This document shows, piece after piece, positions 9,325 through 18,787 of a stretch of 64,000 bases of DNA; position 1 is the first letter of the stretch; the number at the start of each line of letters is the position of its first letter. The stretch covers positions 62,001 through 126,000 of the forward strand of contig NZ_JNCS01000009.1 in assembly GCF_000731985.1 (NCBI RefSeq). The letters run 5' to 3'. The stretch is from Natrinema altunense. GTDB taxonomy: Archaea; Halobacteriota; Halobacteria; Halobacteriales; Natrialbaceae. Made by a program: the position numbers and the translations under genes. Under the pieces are notes generated by a model. That model was not told where the DNA came from. It worked only from the letters and a program-made list of their open reading frames with translations, and ran no database searches.

Positions 9325-10356
9325 TTATTCGCTTGCGGCCGCTGCTTCCGCGTCCTCGTCGTCCTGTTGGTGTTCGGCGTCCTCGTCGGAGCGTGCAGCG
9401 ACGAGACCGCCGCGGGCGACGCTGTACAGCGGTTCGTTCGCGTGGCTCACGCCGCTGATCGAGAACGGAATGTTCGCGTCTGCCAGGTGGTCACGGAACA
9501 GCGCCTCGAAGCCGCTCGGGCTCGAGGTCCCGCCGGTGACGACGACAGGGACATCCAGCCCTTCCTCGACGTCTTCCTCGTCGACCTCTTTGACGATGTT
9601 TTCGATGACGTAGTCAAGGAGGTTCTCGTAGTAGATCGAAAGCGCCCCTTCGACGCCCCCGACATCGGTCGTGAAGTCGAGTTCGAAGTCGTCTTCCTTG
9701 ATCGAGGTGACCTTGTCGACGGGCGTTCCGGTCGCGCGGGCTGCTTGCTCGTCGACCCAGTCGCCGCCGCGGGCGACGGAGAACTTCATGACGGGCACCG
9801 CGTAGTAGGAGAGACAGACGTTCGTCATCCCGGCACCGAAGCTGATCCCCAGGCCGGTGAAGTTGTTGTCCGCGAGTTCGCTGTAGATGACGGACATGCC
9901 CTCGTTGATCGGTTCGGAGTCGTATCCCATGTCGTCGAGGAACGACTCGATCGTCTTCTGGTGGTACAGCGTCGAGAGGTCGGAATCGATCGGGTCGGCG
10001 GGGGACGAGAAGTAGAGTTTCTCGTCGGGATAGGCGGGTTCGCCGACGACCTGCTCGATGATGAGTTTCATCATCGGGATCGCGCTCTGCTCGTCGTTCG
10101 AGAGGATCCCGTGTTTCATCGGGCGGCGGGTCTCCTTGTTGAAGATGTTCGCAAAGTTGAGCGCGTCGTCGCCGACGACGTAGACCTTGTCGTCCTTGCG
10201 AATGTGGAGTACTTCGCTTCGCGAGAGCATCTGCTCGGCCATATCCGAGTACTCGATCTCGACGAATGAGTTACGCTGTTGCACGAAAACCGTATCGTTC
10301 CCATCCTGCTGTGCTGACAGGATGTTCATCGTACCGACGTCCAGGCCTTTGGCCAT
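9325..10356 (-). CDS. Actin homologue of the haloarchaeal salactin/volactin type
   Basis: The 343-residue product has the actin/Hsp70 nucleotide fold: the first phosphate loop is GLDVGTMNI (4-12), the second [10 protein letters not shown] (about 169-178), and the adenosine motif [17 protein letters not shown] lies near 275. This length and these motifs match the haloarchaeal actin described as salactin in Halobacterium, which forms dynamically unstable filaments growing from the poles. The last 25 residues are an acidic Asp/Gln/Ala tail. A TATA box on the minus strand (ATTTATAACC, 10380-10389) lies 24-33 nt before the ATG, so the message is probably leaderless. The gene upstream on the same strand encodes a membrane protein that could be an anchor (inference). 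Confidence 0.85.
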   Translation of the reverse strand: MAKGLDVGTMNILSAQQDGNDTVFVQQRNSFVEIEYSDMAEQMLSRSEVLHIRKDDKVYVVGDDALNFANIFNKETRRPMKHGILSNDEQSAIPMMKLIIEQVVGEPAYPDEKLYFSSPADPIDSDLSTLYHQKTIESFLDDMGYDSEPINEGMSVIYSELADNNFTGLGISFGAGMTNVCLSYYAVPVMKFSVARGGDWVDEQAARATGTPVDKVTSIKEDDFELDFTTDVGGVEGALSIYYENLLDYVIENIVKEVDEEDVEEGLDVPVVVTGGTSSPSGFEALFRDHLADANIPFSISGVSHANEPLYSVARGGLVAARSDEDAEHQQDDEDAEAAAASE

Positions 10357-10453
10357 ACGTGGGCAAGGCCACTGACGGGTTATAAATCTATGTGGATTAA
10401 TTCCGCCCTCACAAATTACGATACAATTTCATATTTCCTACAGCCAGCCGACA

Positions 10454-11377
10454 TTAATTCCGTTTTACGAGAGCCCGTAGTTTCTCGATGAGCCCTGAAA
10501 AGGGCTTCGTCACGGTTTCGACGGCGGTGTCGTCGTCGGCCGTAGCCAACTCCTCCGCGCGCTGTTGTTCGCGCAGTTCCCGCAGTTTCGCCGTCTGGTC
10601 GTCGACCGTCGAACTCGAGGTGGTCTCTTTGGTCTCGCCACCTTTCAATCCCTTGAGGCCCGCGACCTGTGCATCGACGCCCGACGAGCGGGTCGTCGTC
10701 GTCCCGGCGTCCGAGTCGATACTGACGTCGTCGAGGTCGTCGCTCGAGAAAGTGAGTCGTTTGTGCTCGGTCTGTTCGACGCCGCCCCACGAGAGTTCGA
10801 CGCCGTCCATCGCGTCGTCGATGTCCCGTTGCACCTCCGCGTCGGTGAGTTCGGGTTCGGAATCGTCCGCGTCGGCTTCGGTCGCGACGGCCTCGGCTTG
10901 CTGTGCCATGTCGAGGTAGTGTGCGATCAGCGCCGCGCCAGTCGAGGCGGTGATCCCGGCGAGTCCGAGGGCGTAGACCGGGACGACGTAAACGGTGTAA
11001 TTGGCACCGTAGCCGTTCCAGTGGTGGGGATAGACGACCAGGAAGCCGACGACTGCGCCGGCAGTGATGGCGCCGCCGGCGACCGAGGTATACAGCATCC
11101 GGCGCTCCGAGGGGAGGAGCACGACGATTCCGAGCATAGTCACGGGCAGTGCCATCATCGCGAGCGCGTACGCGGGACCGGCCCACGCGAAGTAGCTCCC
11201 GGACCGCACCTCGAACGTGCTGGCCCAGACGAAGAGTACGAGGGCGACGATCGCCAGCCCGATCCCGCCGAGAAACAGACCGAAGCCGACGTAGACGTCG
11301 GTCCGGTCCTCCGGTTCACCGATGTATCGACGATAGAGGTCGAAGAGATAGCCGTCTGCGGCCTGTTCCGCTGCCAT
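10454..11377 (-). CDS. Four-helix membrane protein with long disordered cytoplasmic tail
   Basis: The product is 307 residues. Four transmembrane helices are visible at about 28-50, 62-85, 93-115 and 123-150. The remainder (about 155-307) is an acidic, low-complexity tail with islands that look conserved: RDIDDAMDGVELSWGG, LTFSSDDLDDV, VAGLKGLKG, and a C-terminal amphipathic basic helix (PFSGLIEKLRALVKRN). Short motifs in a disordered tail behind a membrane domain are what one expects of a scaffold or filament anchor; the haloarchaeal divisome protein CdpA has a comparable layout, but I cannot show homology. A Shine-Dalgarno-like GGAGG lies about 5 nt before the ATG. Confidence 0.7.
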   Translation of the reverse strand: MAAEQAADGYLFDLYRRYIGEPEDRTDVYVGFGLFLGGIGLAIVALVLFVWASTFEVRSGSYFAWAGPAYALAMMALPVTMLGIVVLLPSERRMLYTSVAGGAITAGAVVGFLVVYPHHWNGYGANYTVYVVPVYALGLAGITASTGAALIAHYLDMAQQAEAVATEADADDSEPELTDAEVQRDIDDAMDGVELSWGGVEQTEHKRLTFSSDDLDDVSIDSDAGTTTTRSSGVDAQVAGLKGLKGGETKETTSSSTVDDQTAKLRELREQQRAEELATADDDTAVETVTKPFSGLIEKLRALVKRN

Positions 11378-11608
11378 TAACCCTCCGTTTATGCTCCAGT
11401 ACTATGACTGTTGGGACGACAAACGAACGCTCGAGCGGCCGCACACGTCGACTCGACTGCCGGACGGCGGCGGCGGCCGCTTCCGGTTGCCGGACGGCAG
11501 CGATCGGCGGCCGGCCCAGTCCCGGCACGCAGATCCCGTCGTGTACGACGCACACGCGTGTCTCGGCACAGCGTGCAGTATATACGTCCGTGGGCGTTAG
11601 GGCGGCCA

Positions 11609-12658
11609 ATGAGTCAGGAGTCGGAGTACACCGAGGGGGACCTCCGGAACACGGGAATGCGTCTCAAGCACGACCGGGAGTGGGACTACGAACTCGAGGA
11701 GATCGTCGACGCGATCGAGGAACGGGACGCGACGAAGGTCGGACTCCAGTTCCCCGAAGGACTGAAGCGGCGCGGCCCGGCCGTCGCGGACGACCTCCGC
11801 GAGTTGGCCGACGACGACGTGACGTTCATGCTCTCGGGCCAGCCGTGTTACGGTGCCTGCGATCTCGATACCTATCTGATGAAACGCACCGACGTGTTCG
11901 TTCACTTCGGCCACTCGCCGATGAAAGACACGGACAAGGTGATTTACGTCCCGCTGTTCTCGAACGTCGAGGTCACGCCGATCATGGAGGAGTCCCTCGA
12001 GACGCTCGAGCCCCCCGAGGAGACGGAGGGCGTCGGCCTCGTCACCACGGCCCAGCACATGAACCGCTACGACGAGATGAAGGCGTTCTTAGAGGAGCGA
12101 GGGTACGAGGTCTACAGCCGTCGCGGCGACGATCGACTCACCCACGAGGGGCAGGTGCTCGGCTGTAACTACGCGAGCGCGGACGTGCCCGCGGATCAGG
12201 TGTTGTACGTCGGCGGCGGGAAGTTCCACCCCCTCGGGCTAGCGATGGAACACCCCGACAAACACGTCGTCATCGCCGACCCAGTCAACAACGTCGTCAC
12301 CGTCGCGGACACGGACAAGTTCATGAAACAACGCTACGGGGCGATCCATCGTGCGATGGACGCCGAGAAGTGGGGCGTCATCTTCTGTACCAAGATCGGC
12401 CAGGGCCGCTGGGAGATGGCCCAGGAGATCCTCGAGGACAACGATAACGCCTACCTCATCACGATGGACGAGGTGACGCCGGACCGCCTGCGAAACTTCG
12501 ACATGGACGCGTTCGTCAACACCGGCTGTCCGCGGATCACGACCGACGACGGTCCGCAGTTCCACAAGCCGATGCTCACCCCCGGCGAGTACCGGATCGC
12601 CGTCGGTGACGAGCCGCTCGATAGCCTCTCGTTCGATACGTTCCACGGCACCTGGTAG
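11609..12658 (+). CDS. dph2: Diphthamide synthase subunit Dph2
   Basis: Dph2 is a radical-SAM-like 4Fe-4S enzyme that moves the 3-amino-3-carboxypropyl group from SAM to a histidine of elongation factor aEF-2, the first step of diphthamide synthesis. The 349-residue product carries the three cluster cysteines of the family in SGQPCYGACDLD, VLGCNY and NTGCPRI. I chose the ATG at 11609 because a strong TATA box (GTATATACG, 11577-11585) lies about 25 nt before it, and the longer frame from 11411 adds an Arg-rich noncoding stretch. The gene is divergent from the membrane protein at 10454-11377. Confidence 0.93.
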   Translation: MSQESEYTEGDLRNTGMRLKHDREWDYELEEIVDAIEERDATKVGLQFPEGLKRRGPAVADDLRELADDDVTFMLSGQPCYGACDLDTYLMKRTDVFVHFGHSPMKDTDKVIYVPLFSNVEVTPIMEESLETLEPPEETEGVGLVTTAQHMNRYDEMKAFLEERGYEVYSRRGDDRLTHEGQVLGCNYASADVPADQVLYVGGGKFHPLGLAMEHPDKHVVIADPVNNVVTVADTDKFMKQRYGAIHRAMDAEKWGVIFCTKIGQGRWEMAQEILEDNDNAYLITMDEVTPDRLRNFDMDAFVNTGCPRITTDDGPQFHKPMLTPGEYRIAVGDEPLDSLSFDTFHGTW

Positions 12659-12919
12659 CGACGAGCGATCGGGGTCCACGTCTCGCTCGTTTGCCGATCC
12701 GGTCGAGTCGTTTCGATGGTAGTCCGGACACGGCGACCGCAGTCGGCGAACGACGGTAGCGACCGATTGCGTGCTCGGCAGTCGGATCGGAGCGAAATAG
12801 GACGTTCTCGGCAGAAATAACGTCTTTAGTTGATTTTCTCCTCACGATGAGGGATCGAACACCGCATCCAAAGTGGTTTGGAGGAGTTCTTTTGCATGCT
12901 AGTCCCCGACGGGTAGTCG

Positions 12920-13321
12920 ATGAGTAACACAGCACGAAGCGCGTCCGCGGCCGCCACCCGCGACGAACTCTTCGGTGCCCTCGCCGACGCCCGCCGCCGA
13001 ACCGTTCTCCGTCTCGTCCGCGACCGAACGCCTCAGGGAATCGGGAAAGACGATCTTGCGCTCCGGCTCGCGGCGGTCACGACCGATAAAGCACTCGCTA
13101 CGGTGACCGACGACGACCACCATCGAGCGCTCGTCGCGCTCCACCACCGACACCTGCCCCGCCTGACGGACGCAGGGCTGCTCGAGGAGACCGACGACGG
13201 TCTGCTCCGGGTCGCCGATCACCCAGTGATCGACGAACTCGATGTCGCGCGTTCGGATAGCGAGACGACGGATGCTGACGGAGCCGATGCCGTCTTCGAG
13301 GCTCCGCTCGACGGCCGCTGA
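12920..13321 (+). CDS. Winged-helix domain protein (DUF7344-like)
   Basis: The 133-residue product has a predicted winged helix: LFGALADARRRTVLRLV, a DDLALRLAAV helix, and HHRHLPRLTDAGLLEE, which fits the recognition helix and wing entry of the haloarchaeal DUF7344-type proteins. A similar protein is encoded at 23624. The tail is acidic. Likely a DNA-binding regulator, targets unknown. It lies alone, with a T-rich TATA-like element (TTCTTTTGC, 12888-12896) about 25-30 nt before the ATG. Confidence 0.7.
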   Translation: MSNTARSASAAATRDELFGALADARRRTVLRLVRDRTPQGIGKDDLALRLAAVTTDKALATVTDDDHHRALVALHHRHLPRLTDAGLLEETDDGLLRVADHPVIDELDVARSDSETTDADGADAVFEAPLDGR

Positions 13322-13420
13322 CGGACGGTTTTGGCGGTCCACGGATCCGCACTAGCGTGGGTCGGTACCGCGTCGGCGGAGACGACAACACTTACCCAAT
13401 CGGTCACCGCATCCTCCCGT

Positions 13421-14257
13421 ATGATCCGAAGCGACTGGGGCGACTGGCTCGTTCGCGACGTGGAGGACGCGACTCCGGACGGCGTCGCGATCTGGTATCT
13501 CGGCTGTAACGGTTTCGTCGTCAAGGGCCGCGAGGGAACGACGATTTACGTCGATCCGTACCTCGGCCTGGGTGATCCGCCGCGGACGATTCGCATGATC
13601 CCCGTGCCGTTCGATCCTGACGACGTCCAAGCGGCCGACGCGGTGCTGGCGACCCACGAACACACCGACCACGTTCACGGGCCGAGCCAAGCGCCGATCC
13701 TCGCGAACACGGGAGCCCCCTTCTACGCGCCCGACGACAGCGTCGCGGTCGCCCGCGAAGAAGAGGCCTGGACCGACGAGTGGGACGTGGCCGACGATCA
13801 GCTAACCGACGTCGTCGAGAGCGACACCCTCGAGATCGGCGAGTTCACCGTCCACGTCGAGCAGGCGAACGATCCCGATGCGACCCACCCCGTGAGCTAC
13901 GTGTTCGAGCACGAGGCGGGGACGTTCTTCCACGGCGGGGACACGAAACCCACCGACGAGTTCGAGCGGATCGGCGACGAGTACGCGATCGACCTCGCGG
14001 CGCTCGCGTTCGGTACCGTCGGACAGATTCCGGACAAGCGGACCCGCGACCCGAAGCGGACACGCTGGTACAACGACGAGAATCAGATCGTCGAGTGCGC
14101 CGCCGCCCTCGAGTGCGAGCGCCTCCTGCCGAGCCACTGGGACATGTGGAAGGGGCTTACCGCCGATCCAGCGGCGCTGCACCACCACGCGGCGAGCTTC
14201 GATCACCCCCGACGACTCGAGCTCGTCGAGATCGGTGATCGCGTCGACCTGTCGTAG
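13421..14257 (+). CDS. MBL-fold metal-dependent hydrolase (UlaG-like)
   Basis: The 278-residue product has the metallo-beta-lactamase fold signature HxHxDH as THEHTDHVHG (H79, H81, D83, H84), a further HGGDT motif, and a late SHWDMWKG histidine typical of the UlaG/L-ascorbate-6-phosphate lactonase-like subfamily. The early YLGCNGFVVKGREGTTIYVD matches the first strands of that group. Substrate unknown; it could be a lactonase or phosphodiesterase. I chose the ATG at 13421, which lies about 30 nt after a TATA-like CTTACCCAA, over the in-frame 13331 start. Confidence 0.82.
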   Translation: MIRSDWGDWLVRDVEDATPDGVAIWYLGCNGFVVKGREGTTIYVDPYLGLGDPPRTIRMIPVPFDPDDVQAADAVLATHEHTDHVHGPSQAPILANTGAPFYAPDDSVAVAREEEAWTDEWDVADDQLTDVVESDTLEIGEFTVHVEQANDPDATHPVSYVFEHEAGTFFHGGDTKPTDEFERIGDEYAIDLAALAFGTVGQIPDKRTRDPKRTRWYNDENQIVECAAALECERLLPSHWDMWKGLTADPAALHHHAASFDHPRRLELVEIGDRVDLS

Positions 14258-14315
14258 ATCGAGACTGAATCCGTCCGCACAATTTATAGTAATGGTATCG
14301 TAACGTTGGGTCCAT

Positions 14316-16334
14316 ATGAGTAGCACCGCCGACACGGATGACGTGATCGAGGTCAGTACTGACGGGATAGCCGTCCGAAAGACGTTCACGGCGGACGAGT
14401 TCCCCGTCCCCGCGATTCGGTTCGAAATCGAGTCGAATCGCGATGATCCCGTGACGTTTCAGCTTTCGGAGGACATTCCCGAGTCGTTCCCGATGGACAA
14501 GGTCGGGTTCCACCCCGATTTTCACAGCGACGACTGGACGGCCTATCAGGACCACCACGTCGAGTTCACCGCCACGATCGAGCCGGGCGCGCGACTCGAG
14601 ACGGTCTACGGCATCCAGATCGACGACGAAAGTCGGGCCGCGGCGTTTCTCACCGAACCGACGATCGTCGAACGCGAGACCGGCGGCGACGACACGGTAG
14701 AGGCCGACGAAGTCGATGACGAGGTCATCGACAATATCGTCTCCGAGGACCGCAACCAGGCCGTCAAGGACATGATCGCCGGCGACTCCGACACCGTGCC
14801 GGGGCTCGAGGACGACGATGCCGACGCCACGACCGCAGAGACGGAGACCGACGCCGGCGAGGACGACGAAGGATCCGACGGGCTCGATCTCGACTTCGGT
14901 GACGTCGATACCGACCCTGGGTCGACCGACGTCGACGCGGGTGACGACGAAGAAACGGACACACCCGACATCGACCTCGGATTCGAGGAAGACGAGATTC
15001 CCGAGTCCGACGACGACGACGCGGGGATCGATGTCGCTGCGGACGAGACGGACGACGAGCCCGCGGTCGAACTCGATCTCGGTACCGACGCGGACGAGGC
15101 GGAGACGGACGACGACGGACTCGGCGACGACGCTGCGGCGGCCGAGGACGCCGAGCCCGAAATCGACCTCGGACTCGAGGAGGCGGCTGCCGCCGCCGAC
15201 GAAGACGAAATCGCGTCGGAGCCCGACCCGGACCCCGTCGAATCCATCGAGGAACCCGACGAGTCGGAGGACACAAGCGAGGACGGCGACGCCGAGTCGA
15301 CACTCGACGTCGATCTCGAGACCGAAGTCGAGGCTGACGATTCGGAACCCGAGTCGGACGCGGATGAGACGGAAGCCGAATCGGCTACCGACGTGGATGA
15401 CGCAGAAACCGCATCGACTACCGACGCAGCTGACGCGGAACCCGAGTCGGCGATCGATACGGACGGGAGCGACGACGAGCCGGCTGCCGACGAGGGATCG
15501 ATCGACGACGACGATCGGGCTATCGCAGACGATGCTCCCGCGACGGACGATAACGACTCGAGCGACACGTCCGAGCCGGCACGCGCGGACGCGGCCGACG
15601 ATGCGGCGACCAAGGCCGACGCCATCGACGGCTCGATCGCGACCCGCCTCGCGGCCGAGATCCGCGACGGGACGGTCGACGACGACGATCTCGAGACCGT
15701 TCGGGCGGCACTCGATCTGGAGCCGTCCGGACCCGACATCGCAAAAGTCGAGCACCTCCAGTCCCGCGTCGAGGAAGTCGCCGCCTACACCGACGCGCTC
15801 GAAACGTTCCTCGAGGAGAACGGCACGGGCGCAGCCCTCATCGAGGACCTCCAGACCGATCTCGAGGCGCTGGAAGCCGACCTCGCGTCGGTAGACGAGC
15901 GACTCGGCGGAACGGAATCACGGGTCGACGACCTCGACGGCGACGTCGGCGATCTGAGCGAGTGGAACGCCGATCTCGAGGCCGATCTGAACGCGGTCGA
16001 CGAGGACATGGACGACCTCGAAGCGACCGTCGACGACCTCGCTGCCGATCTCGATGGGGTCGACGACGAGGTCGAGACAGTAGCCAGCGGGCTCGAAACG
16101 GTCGAAGAAACCGTCGAAACCGTCGAAGACGGCCTGGAAACCGTCGAATCGGATGTCGAATCGGTCGAGGGGACCGTCGAGTCCGTGGAGGCCGACGTCA
16201 CGGACATCGAGGACGGGCTCGAAGACGTGGAAGACGACGTCGAGTCGGTCGAGGACGAACTCGAAGACGTGAAGGCGGACGTGACGGACATCCAGGAGTG
16301 GCGCGACCAGCTCGGCTCGATGTTCTCGGACTGA
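14316..16334 (+). CDS. Long acidic protein with N-terminal globular domain and C-terminal coiled coil
   Basis: The product has 672 residues in three parts. Residues 1-125 form a compact beta-rich domain (FPVPAIRFEIES, PVTFQLSEDIPESFPMDKV, LETVYGIQID). Residues 126-440 are an extremely acidic low-complexity region (long D/E/A/S/T runs). Residues 470-672 are a coiled coil built on short repeats of the type VE(T/S)VE.xVE. There is no signal peptide or membrane helix, so it is cytoplasmic. The design (head, spacer, long coil) suits a structural, scaffold or chromosome-associated role, which is inference. TATA-like ATTTATAG precedes the ATG by about 30 nt. It is followed in the same direction by the HisG-like gene. 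Confidence 0.72.
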   Translation: MSSTADTDDVIEVSTDGIAVRKTFTADEFPVPAIRFEIESNRDDPVTFQLSEDIPESFPMDKVGFHPDFHSDDWTAYQDHHVEFTATIEPGARLETVYGIQIDDESRAAAFLTEPTIVERETGGDDTVEADEVDDEVIDNIVSEDRNQAVKDMIAGDSDTVPGLEDDDADATTAETETDAGEDDEGSDGLDLDFGDVDTDPGSTDVDAGDDEETDTPDIDLGFEEDEIPESDDDDAGIDVAADETDDEPAVELDLGTDADEAETDDDGLGDDAAAAEDAEPEIDLGLEEAAAAADEDEIASEPDPDPVESIEEPDESEDTSEDGDAESTLDVDLETEVEADDSEPESDADETEAESATDVDDAETASTTDAADAEPESAIDTDGSDDEPAADEGSIDDDDRAIADDAPATDDNDSSDTSEPARADAADDAATKADAIDGSIATRLAAEIRDGTVDDDDLETVRAALDLEPSGPDIAKVEHLQSRVEEVAAYTDALETFLEENGTGAALIEDLQTDLEALEADLASVDERLGGTESRVDDLDGDVGDLSEWNADLEADLNAVDEDMDDLEATVDDLAADLDGVDDEVETVASGLETVEETVETVEDGLETVESDVESVEGTVESVEADVTDIEDGLEDVEDDVESVEDELEDVKADVTDIQEWRDQLGSMFSD

Positions 16335-16413
16335 ATCGGTCACGGTTCCGGACCGAGAGACGGCTATTCCGGAAACACAACTCGTTTATCCGTCGGCAGT
16401 AGACCATCGGTCG

Positions 16414-17340
16414 ATGGGCGAGACGATACCGATCGCTGTTCCGCGCAAAGGACGACCCCTCGAGTCGGTGCTCGACCGATTCGCTGACCGTCTCGGGGTC
16501 CCCGGACTCGCGGACGACATTACGTCGACGCTTCGCCACGAAAAGGCGCTCACGAAGGGCAGCATAGACCCCGACGAGGAGGACGTCTACCATCGTCTCG
16601 CCGACTACAGCGCCGTCGACGATCCGACCGAACCCGAGTACACGTTGGTGCGGGACGACCGGGCCGGCAAACCGCGCCGAATCGTCTTCGACAGTGTAAC
16701 GGTTCCGCTGACGGGCGTCGAAGGGGCTCCCGACGGCGCGGCGATCCAACTCGTAGGTCGCGAAGAGCCGTTTCGCTCCCTACGGACCCACGAGTTCGCG
16801 CTCGGATTCGACAGCGCCGATCTCGTCCTCGAGGAAGTCGTCGAACTCAGACCGGAACCGCTCGGCCGGATCGCCGACATCAACGCTCGGATCGATCCCT
16901 CCGACACCGACGTACAGGTCGTCACCGGCCTCGGCGATACCGTCTATCACACGCTGTTGGCCACGCCCGAGGTCGCTCCGGCCTCGGAGTCGCTCGATCG
17001 CGACTTCCTCGAGCACTACGAGGGATCGCTCTGTATCGAACCGAGATACGAACGGCTCGTGCAGGCGGTGCTCGGCACCCGGGCGCTCGCCGGCATCGAC
17101 TTCCGCTACCCCGAGGAGGGCCGCGAAGAAGAAGCGGCCATCGCCGACGTGGGGCTGGGCGTTTACTTGACGGTGACCGGCTCGACCGCCCGCGAATACG
17201 GACTCTTGCTGGGCGAACAGTTGTTCCCCAGTGAGACGGTGTTGCTCGAAAACGCAGCGGAGACGACCGAGACGGTCGCGTTCGTCCGGTCGCTATTGAA
17301 CGGCGGCGACCTCGAGACGGAACTCGCGGTCAGCCGGTAG
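16414..17340 (+). CDS. Divergent HisG-like protein (periplasmic-binding-protein fold)
   Basis: The product is 308 residues. Its start, IPIAVPRKGRPLESVLDRF, resembles the opening of ATP phosphoribosyltransferase HisG (IAVPNKGR...), and a late segment IADVGLGVYLTVTGSTARE followed by GLLLGEQLFPSETVLLEN resembles the PRPP-binding and following strand of HisG (xGTTLxxNGL...). The middle does not align well, and the length exceeds archaeal HisG by about 25 residues. I read it as a paralogue that may have lost or changed catalysis. It follows the acidic coiled-coil gene after 79 nt with its own TATA-like GTTTATCC (16384-16391). Confidence 0.6.
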   Translation: MGETIPIAVPRKGRPLESVLDRFADRLGVPGLADDITSTLRHEKALTKGSIDPDEEDVYHRLADYSAVDDPTEPEYTLVRDDRAGKPRRIVFDSVTVPLTGVEGAPDGAAIQLVGREEPFRSLRTHEFALGFDSADLVLEEVVELRPEPLGRIADINARIDPSDTDVQVVTGLGDTVYHTLLATPEVAPASESLDRDFLEHYEGSLCIEPRYERLVQAVLGTRALAGIDFRYPEEGREEEAAIADVGLGVYLTVTGSTAREYGLLLGEQLFPSETVLLENAAETTETVAFVRSLLNGGDLETELAVSR

Positions 17341-17731
17341 CAGTCCCGTCCGCTTGTCGAGCGCTCGCCGAACGCGTGAGCCGTCCGCTCCAATTCGTAC
17401 CGAAAGCCGGTCGTTCGTCTCGAGACCCGACGAGATCGGTGACTCGAGATCGGCCACGATTCTCCGCGTGACGCGTCGATCCGACGAGAACACCGTTCAG
17501 TAGTGGTGCGAGAAGTGGGCACGAGACGCGTCGACTGTCCCGTCCTCGTTTTCGCATCCGCCGGAAGTATATTGATATCGCAGTATGTGGTTTACGGGTT
17601 GCATTCGGGACAGAATGATTGAGTCGGGGCGTAGTAAATATGCGCCCGATCCGAACGAATTCCGCAGCACTGACCGAAACAGCGACACCGACCCACCGCA
17701 GACGTGGTCGGCGGCCCACGGTTCGTTCTCG
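17341..17731. other. Intergenic region between HisG-like gene and recombinase
   Basis: This 391-base stretch lies between two convergent genes. It has no frame with haloarchaeal composition. An AT-richer patch at about 17565-17640 includes GTATATTGATATCGC, which could be a promoter remnant. I see no tRNA and no clear attachment-site repeat. Confidence 0.4.
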
Positions 17732-18787
17732 CTACCGAGTCACCCCGTAGATACACTCGAGGTAGGTTTCACGGACCCGGTCACCCCAGTTGTGGGTGTA
17801 GGTGTCGATCACGTCGCCGGCGACGTCGCCGCGGAGGTACTGGACGATCCCCCGATCGCCGGTTCGATCCCGGAGATGGGTGGTAAAGAAGTGCCGGAAG
17901 TAGTGGGGCGTCACGTTCTCCTGGGTTCCGCCGCCAGTCCGGTACCAGCCGTGCTCTCGAGCGTGTTTCTCGACGAAATAGCGCACGTCCGACGGCGTGA
18001 GCCGCTGACCCCACGAATCGCGCGTATCGAGAAAGAGCGGCCGCGCCCCCGAGACCGCATCCGGACGAATCGCCAGCCACTCGAGCAGTACGCGTCGGAG
18101 TTCGTCGTCGACCGGAACGACCGTCTCCCGCTTTCGCTTGTTCGAGGCCGTCCGTTCCTCCCCGTTGACGGTCGTTCCGCGGTCGGGTTCCGCCGAGACG
18201 AACAGTGACGACGGCCGCCGCTCGAGTCCGACGCGGGGCGTCCACTCGAGATCGAGTGCGGGCGTCTCGAGGTGGAGGTCCCGTAGATCGAGGTTACACA
18301 GTTCGCCGACACGCATCCCGGTCTTCAGGAGGGTGACGACGACGGCCCGCTCGAGGGGATGGGTGATCGAGCCGACGAACGATCGCATTTCGCCGACCGA
18401 GAGGTCGCGTCTCGTCGGGTTCGTATCGATCGATTCGGACATCTCTTCCATGACCAGCCCCATCGGGTTGTCGTCGAAGACGCCGACGCGGGTCATGTAA
18501 TCGTAAAACCGGTTGAGATACGAAGCGTAGGTCGCGATCGTGCTGGATTCGAACTCGCCGCGCAGCGAGTGAATCCAGGCCATACACTCGCGACGCTGGG
18601 CCGTACCGATCGCCTCGACATCGAAGCGTTCCCGGACGAACGCTTCGAACCGCCGGAGCACACGCTCGTAGGCCTCGAGGGTCCGCTCGCTTTTGCCGTG
18701 GTATCGCTGATCGTCGAGGAAGTACTCGATTGGGTCCGCCACGTCCGTCGGGGCATCGGCCCCGGGTTCAGTCGCCATCGCCACCAC
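17732..18787 (-). CDS. Tyrosine recombinase/integrase (XerA/XerD-like)
   Basis: The 351-residue product has an N-terminal SAM-like core-binding domain (about 18-110) and the catalytic domain with R159 (TGMRVGEL), a lysine in SNKRKRE (about 217-221), H295-x-x-R298 (TPHYFRHFFTTHL), H332 or W334 in YTHNW, and the nucleophile Y342 (RETYLE). All six key positions look intact, so it may be active. It could be an integrase of a mobile element or a host Xer-type protein. Its start overlaps the end of the DUF5805-like gene by 11-20 nt depending on whether M1 (18787) or M4 (18778) is used, an arrangement that suggests an obligate pair. Confidence 0.85.
   Translation of the reverse strand: MVAMATEPGADAPTDVADPIEYFLDDQRYHGKSERTLEAYERVLRRFEAFVRERFDVEAIGTAQRRECMAWIHSLRGEFESSTIATYASYLNRFYDYMTRVGVFDDNPMGLVMEEMSESIDTNPTRRDLSVGEMRSFVGSITHPLERAVVVTLLKTGMRVGELCNLDLRDLHLETPALDLEWTPRVGLERRPSSLFVSAEPDRGTTVNGEERTASNKRKRETVVPVDDELRRVLLEWLAIRPDAVSGARPLFLDTRDSWGQRLTPSDVRYFVEKHAREHGWYRTGGGTQENVTPHYFRHFFTTHLRDRTGDRGIVQYLRGDVAGDVIDTYTHNWGDRVRETYLECIYGVTR

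Noticed and set aside
14157..15755. Antisense frame of 532 codons in the acidic coiled-coil gene
   Set aside because: Val/Arg/Gly-rich mirror of the Asp/Glu repeats; no domain and no promoter.
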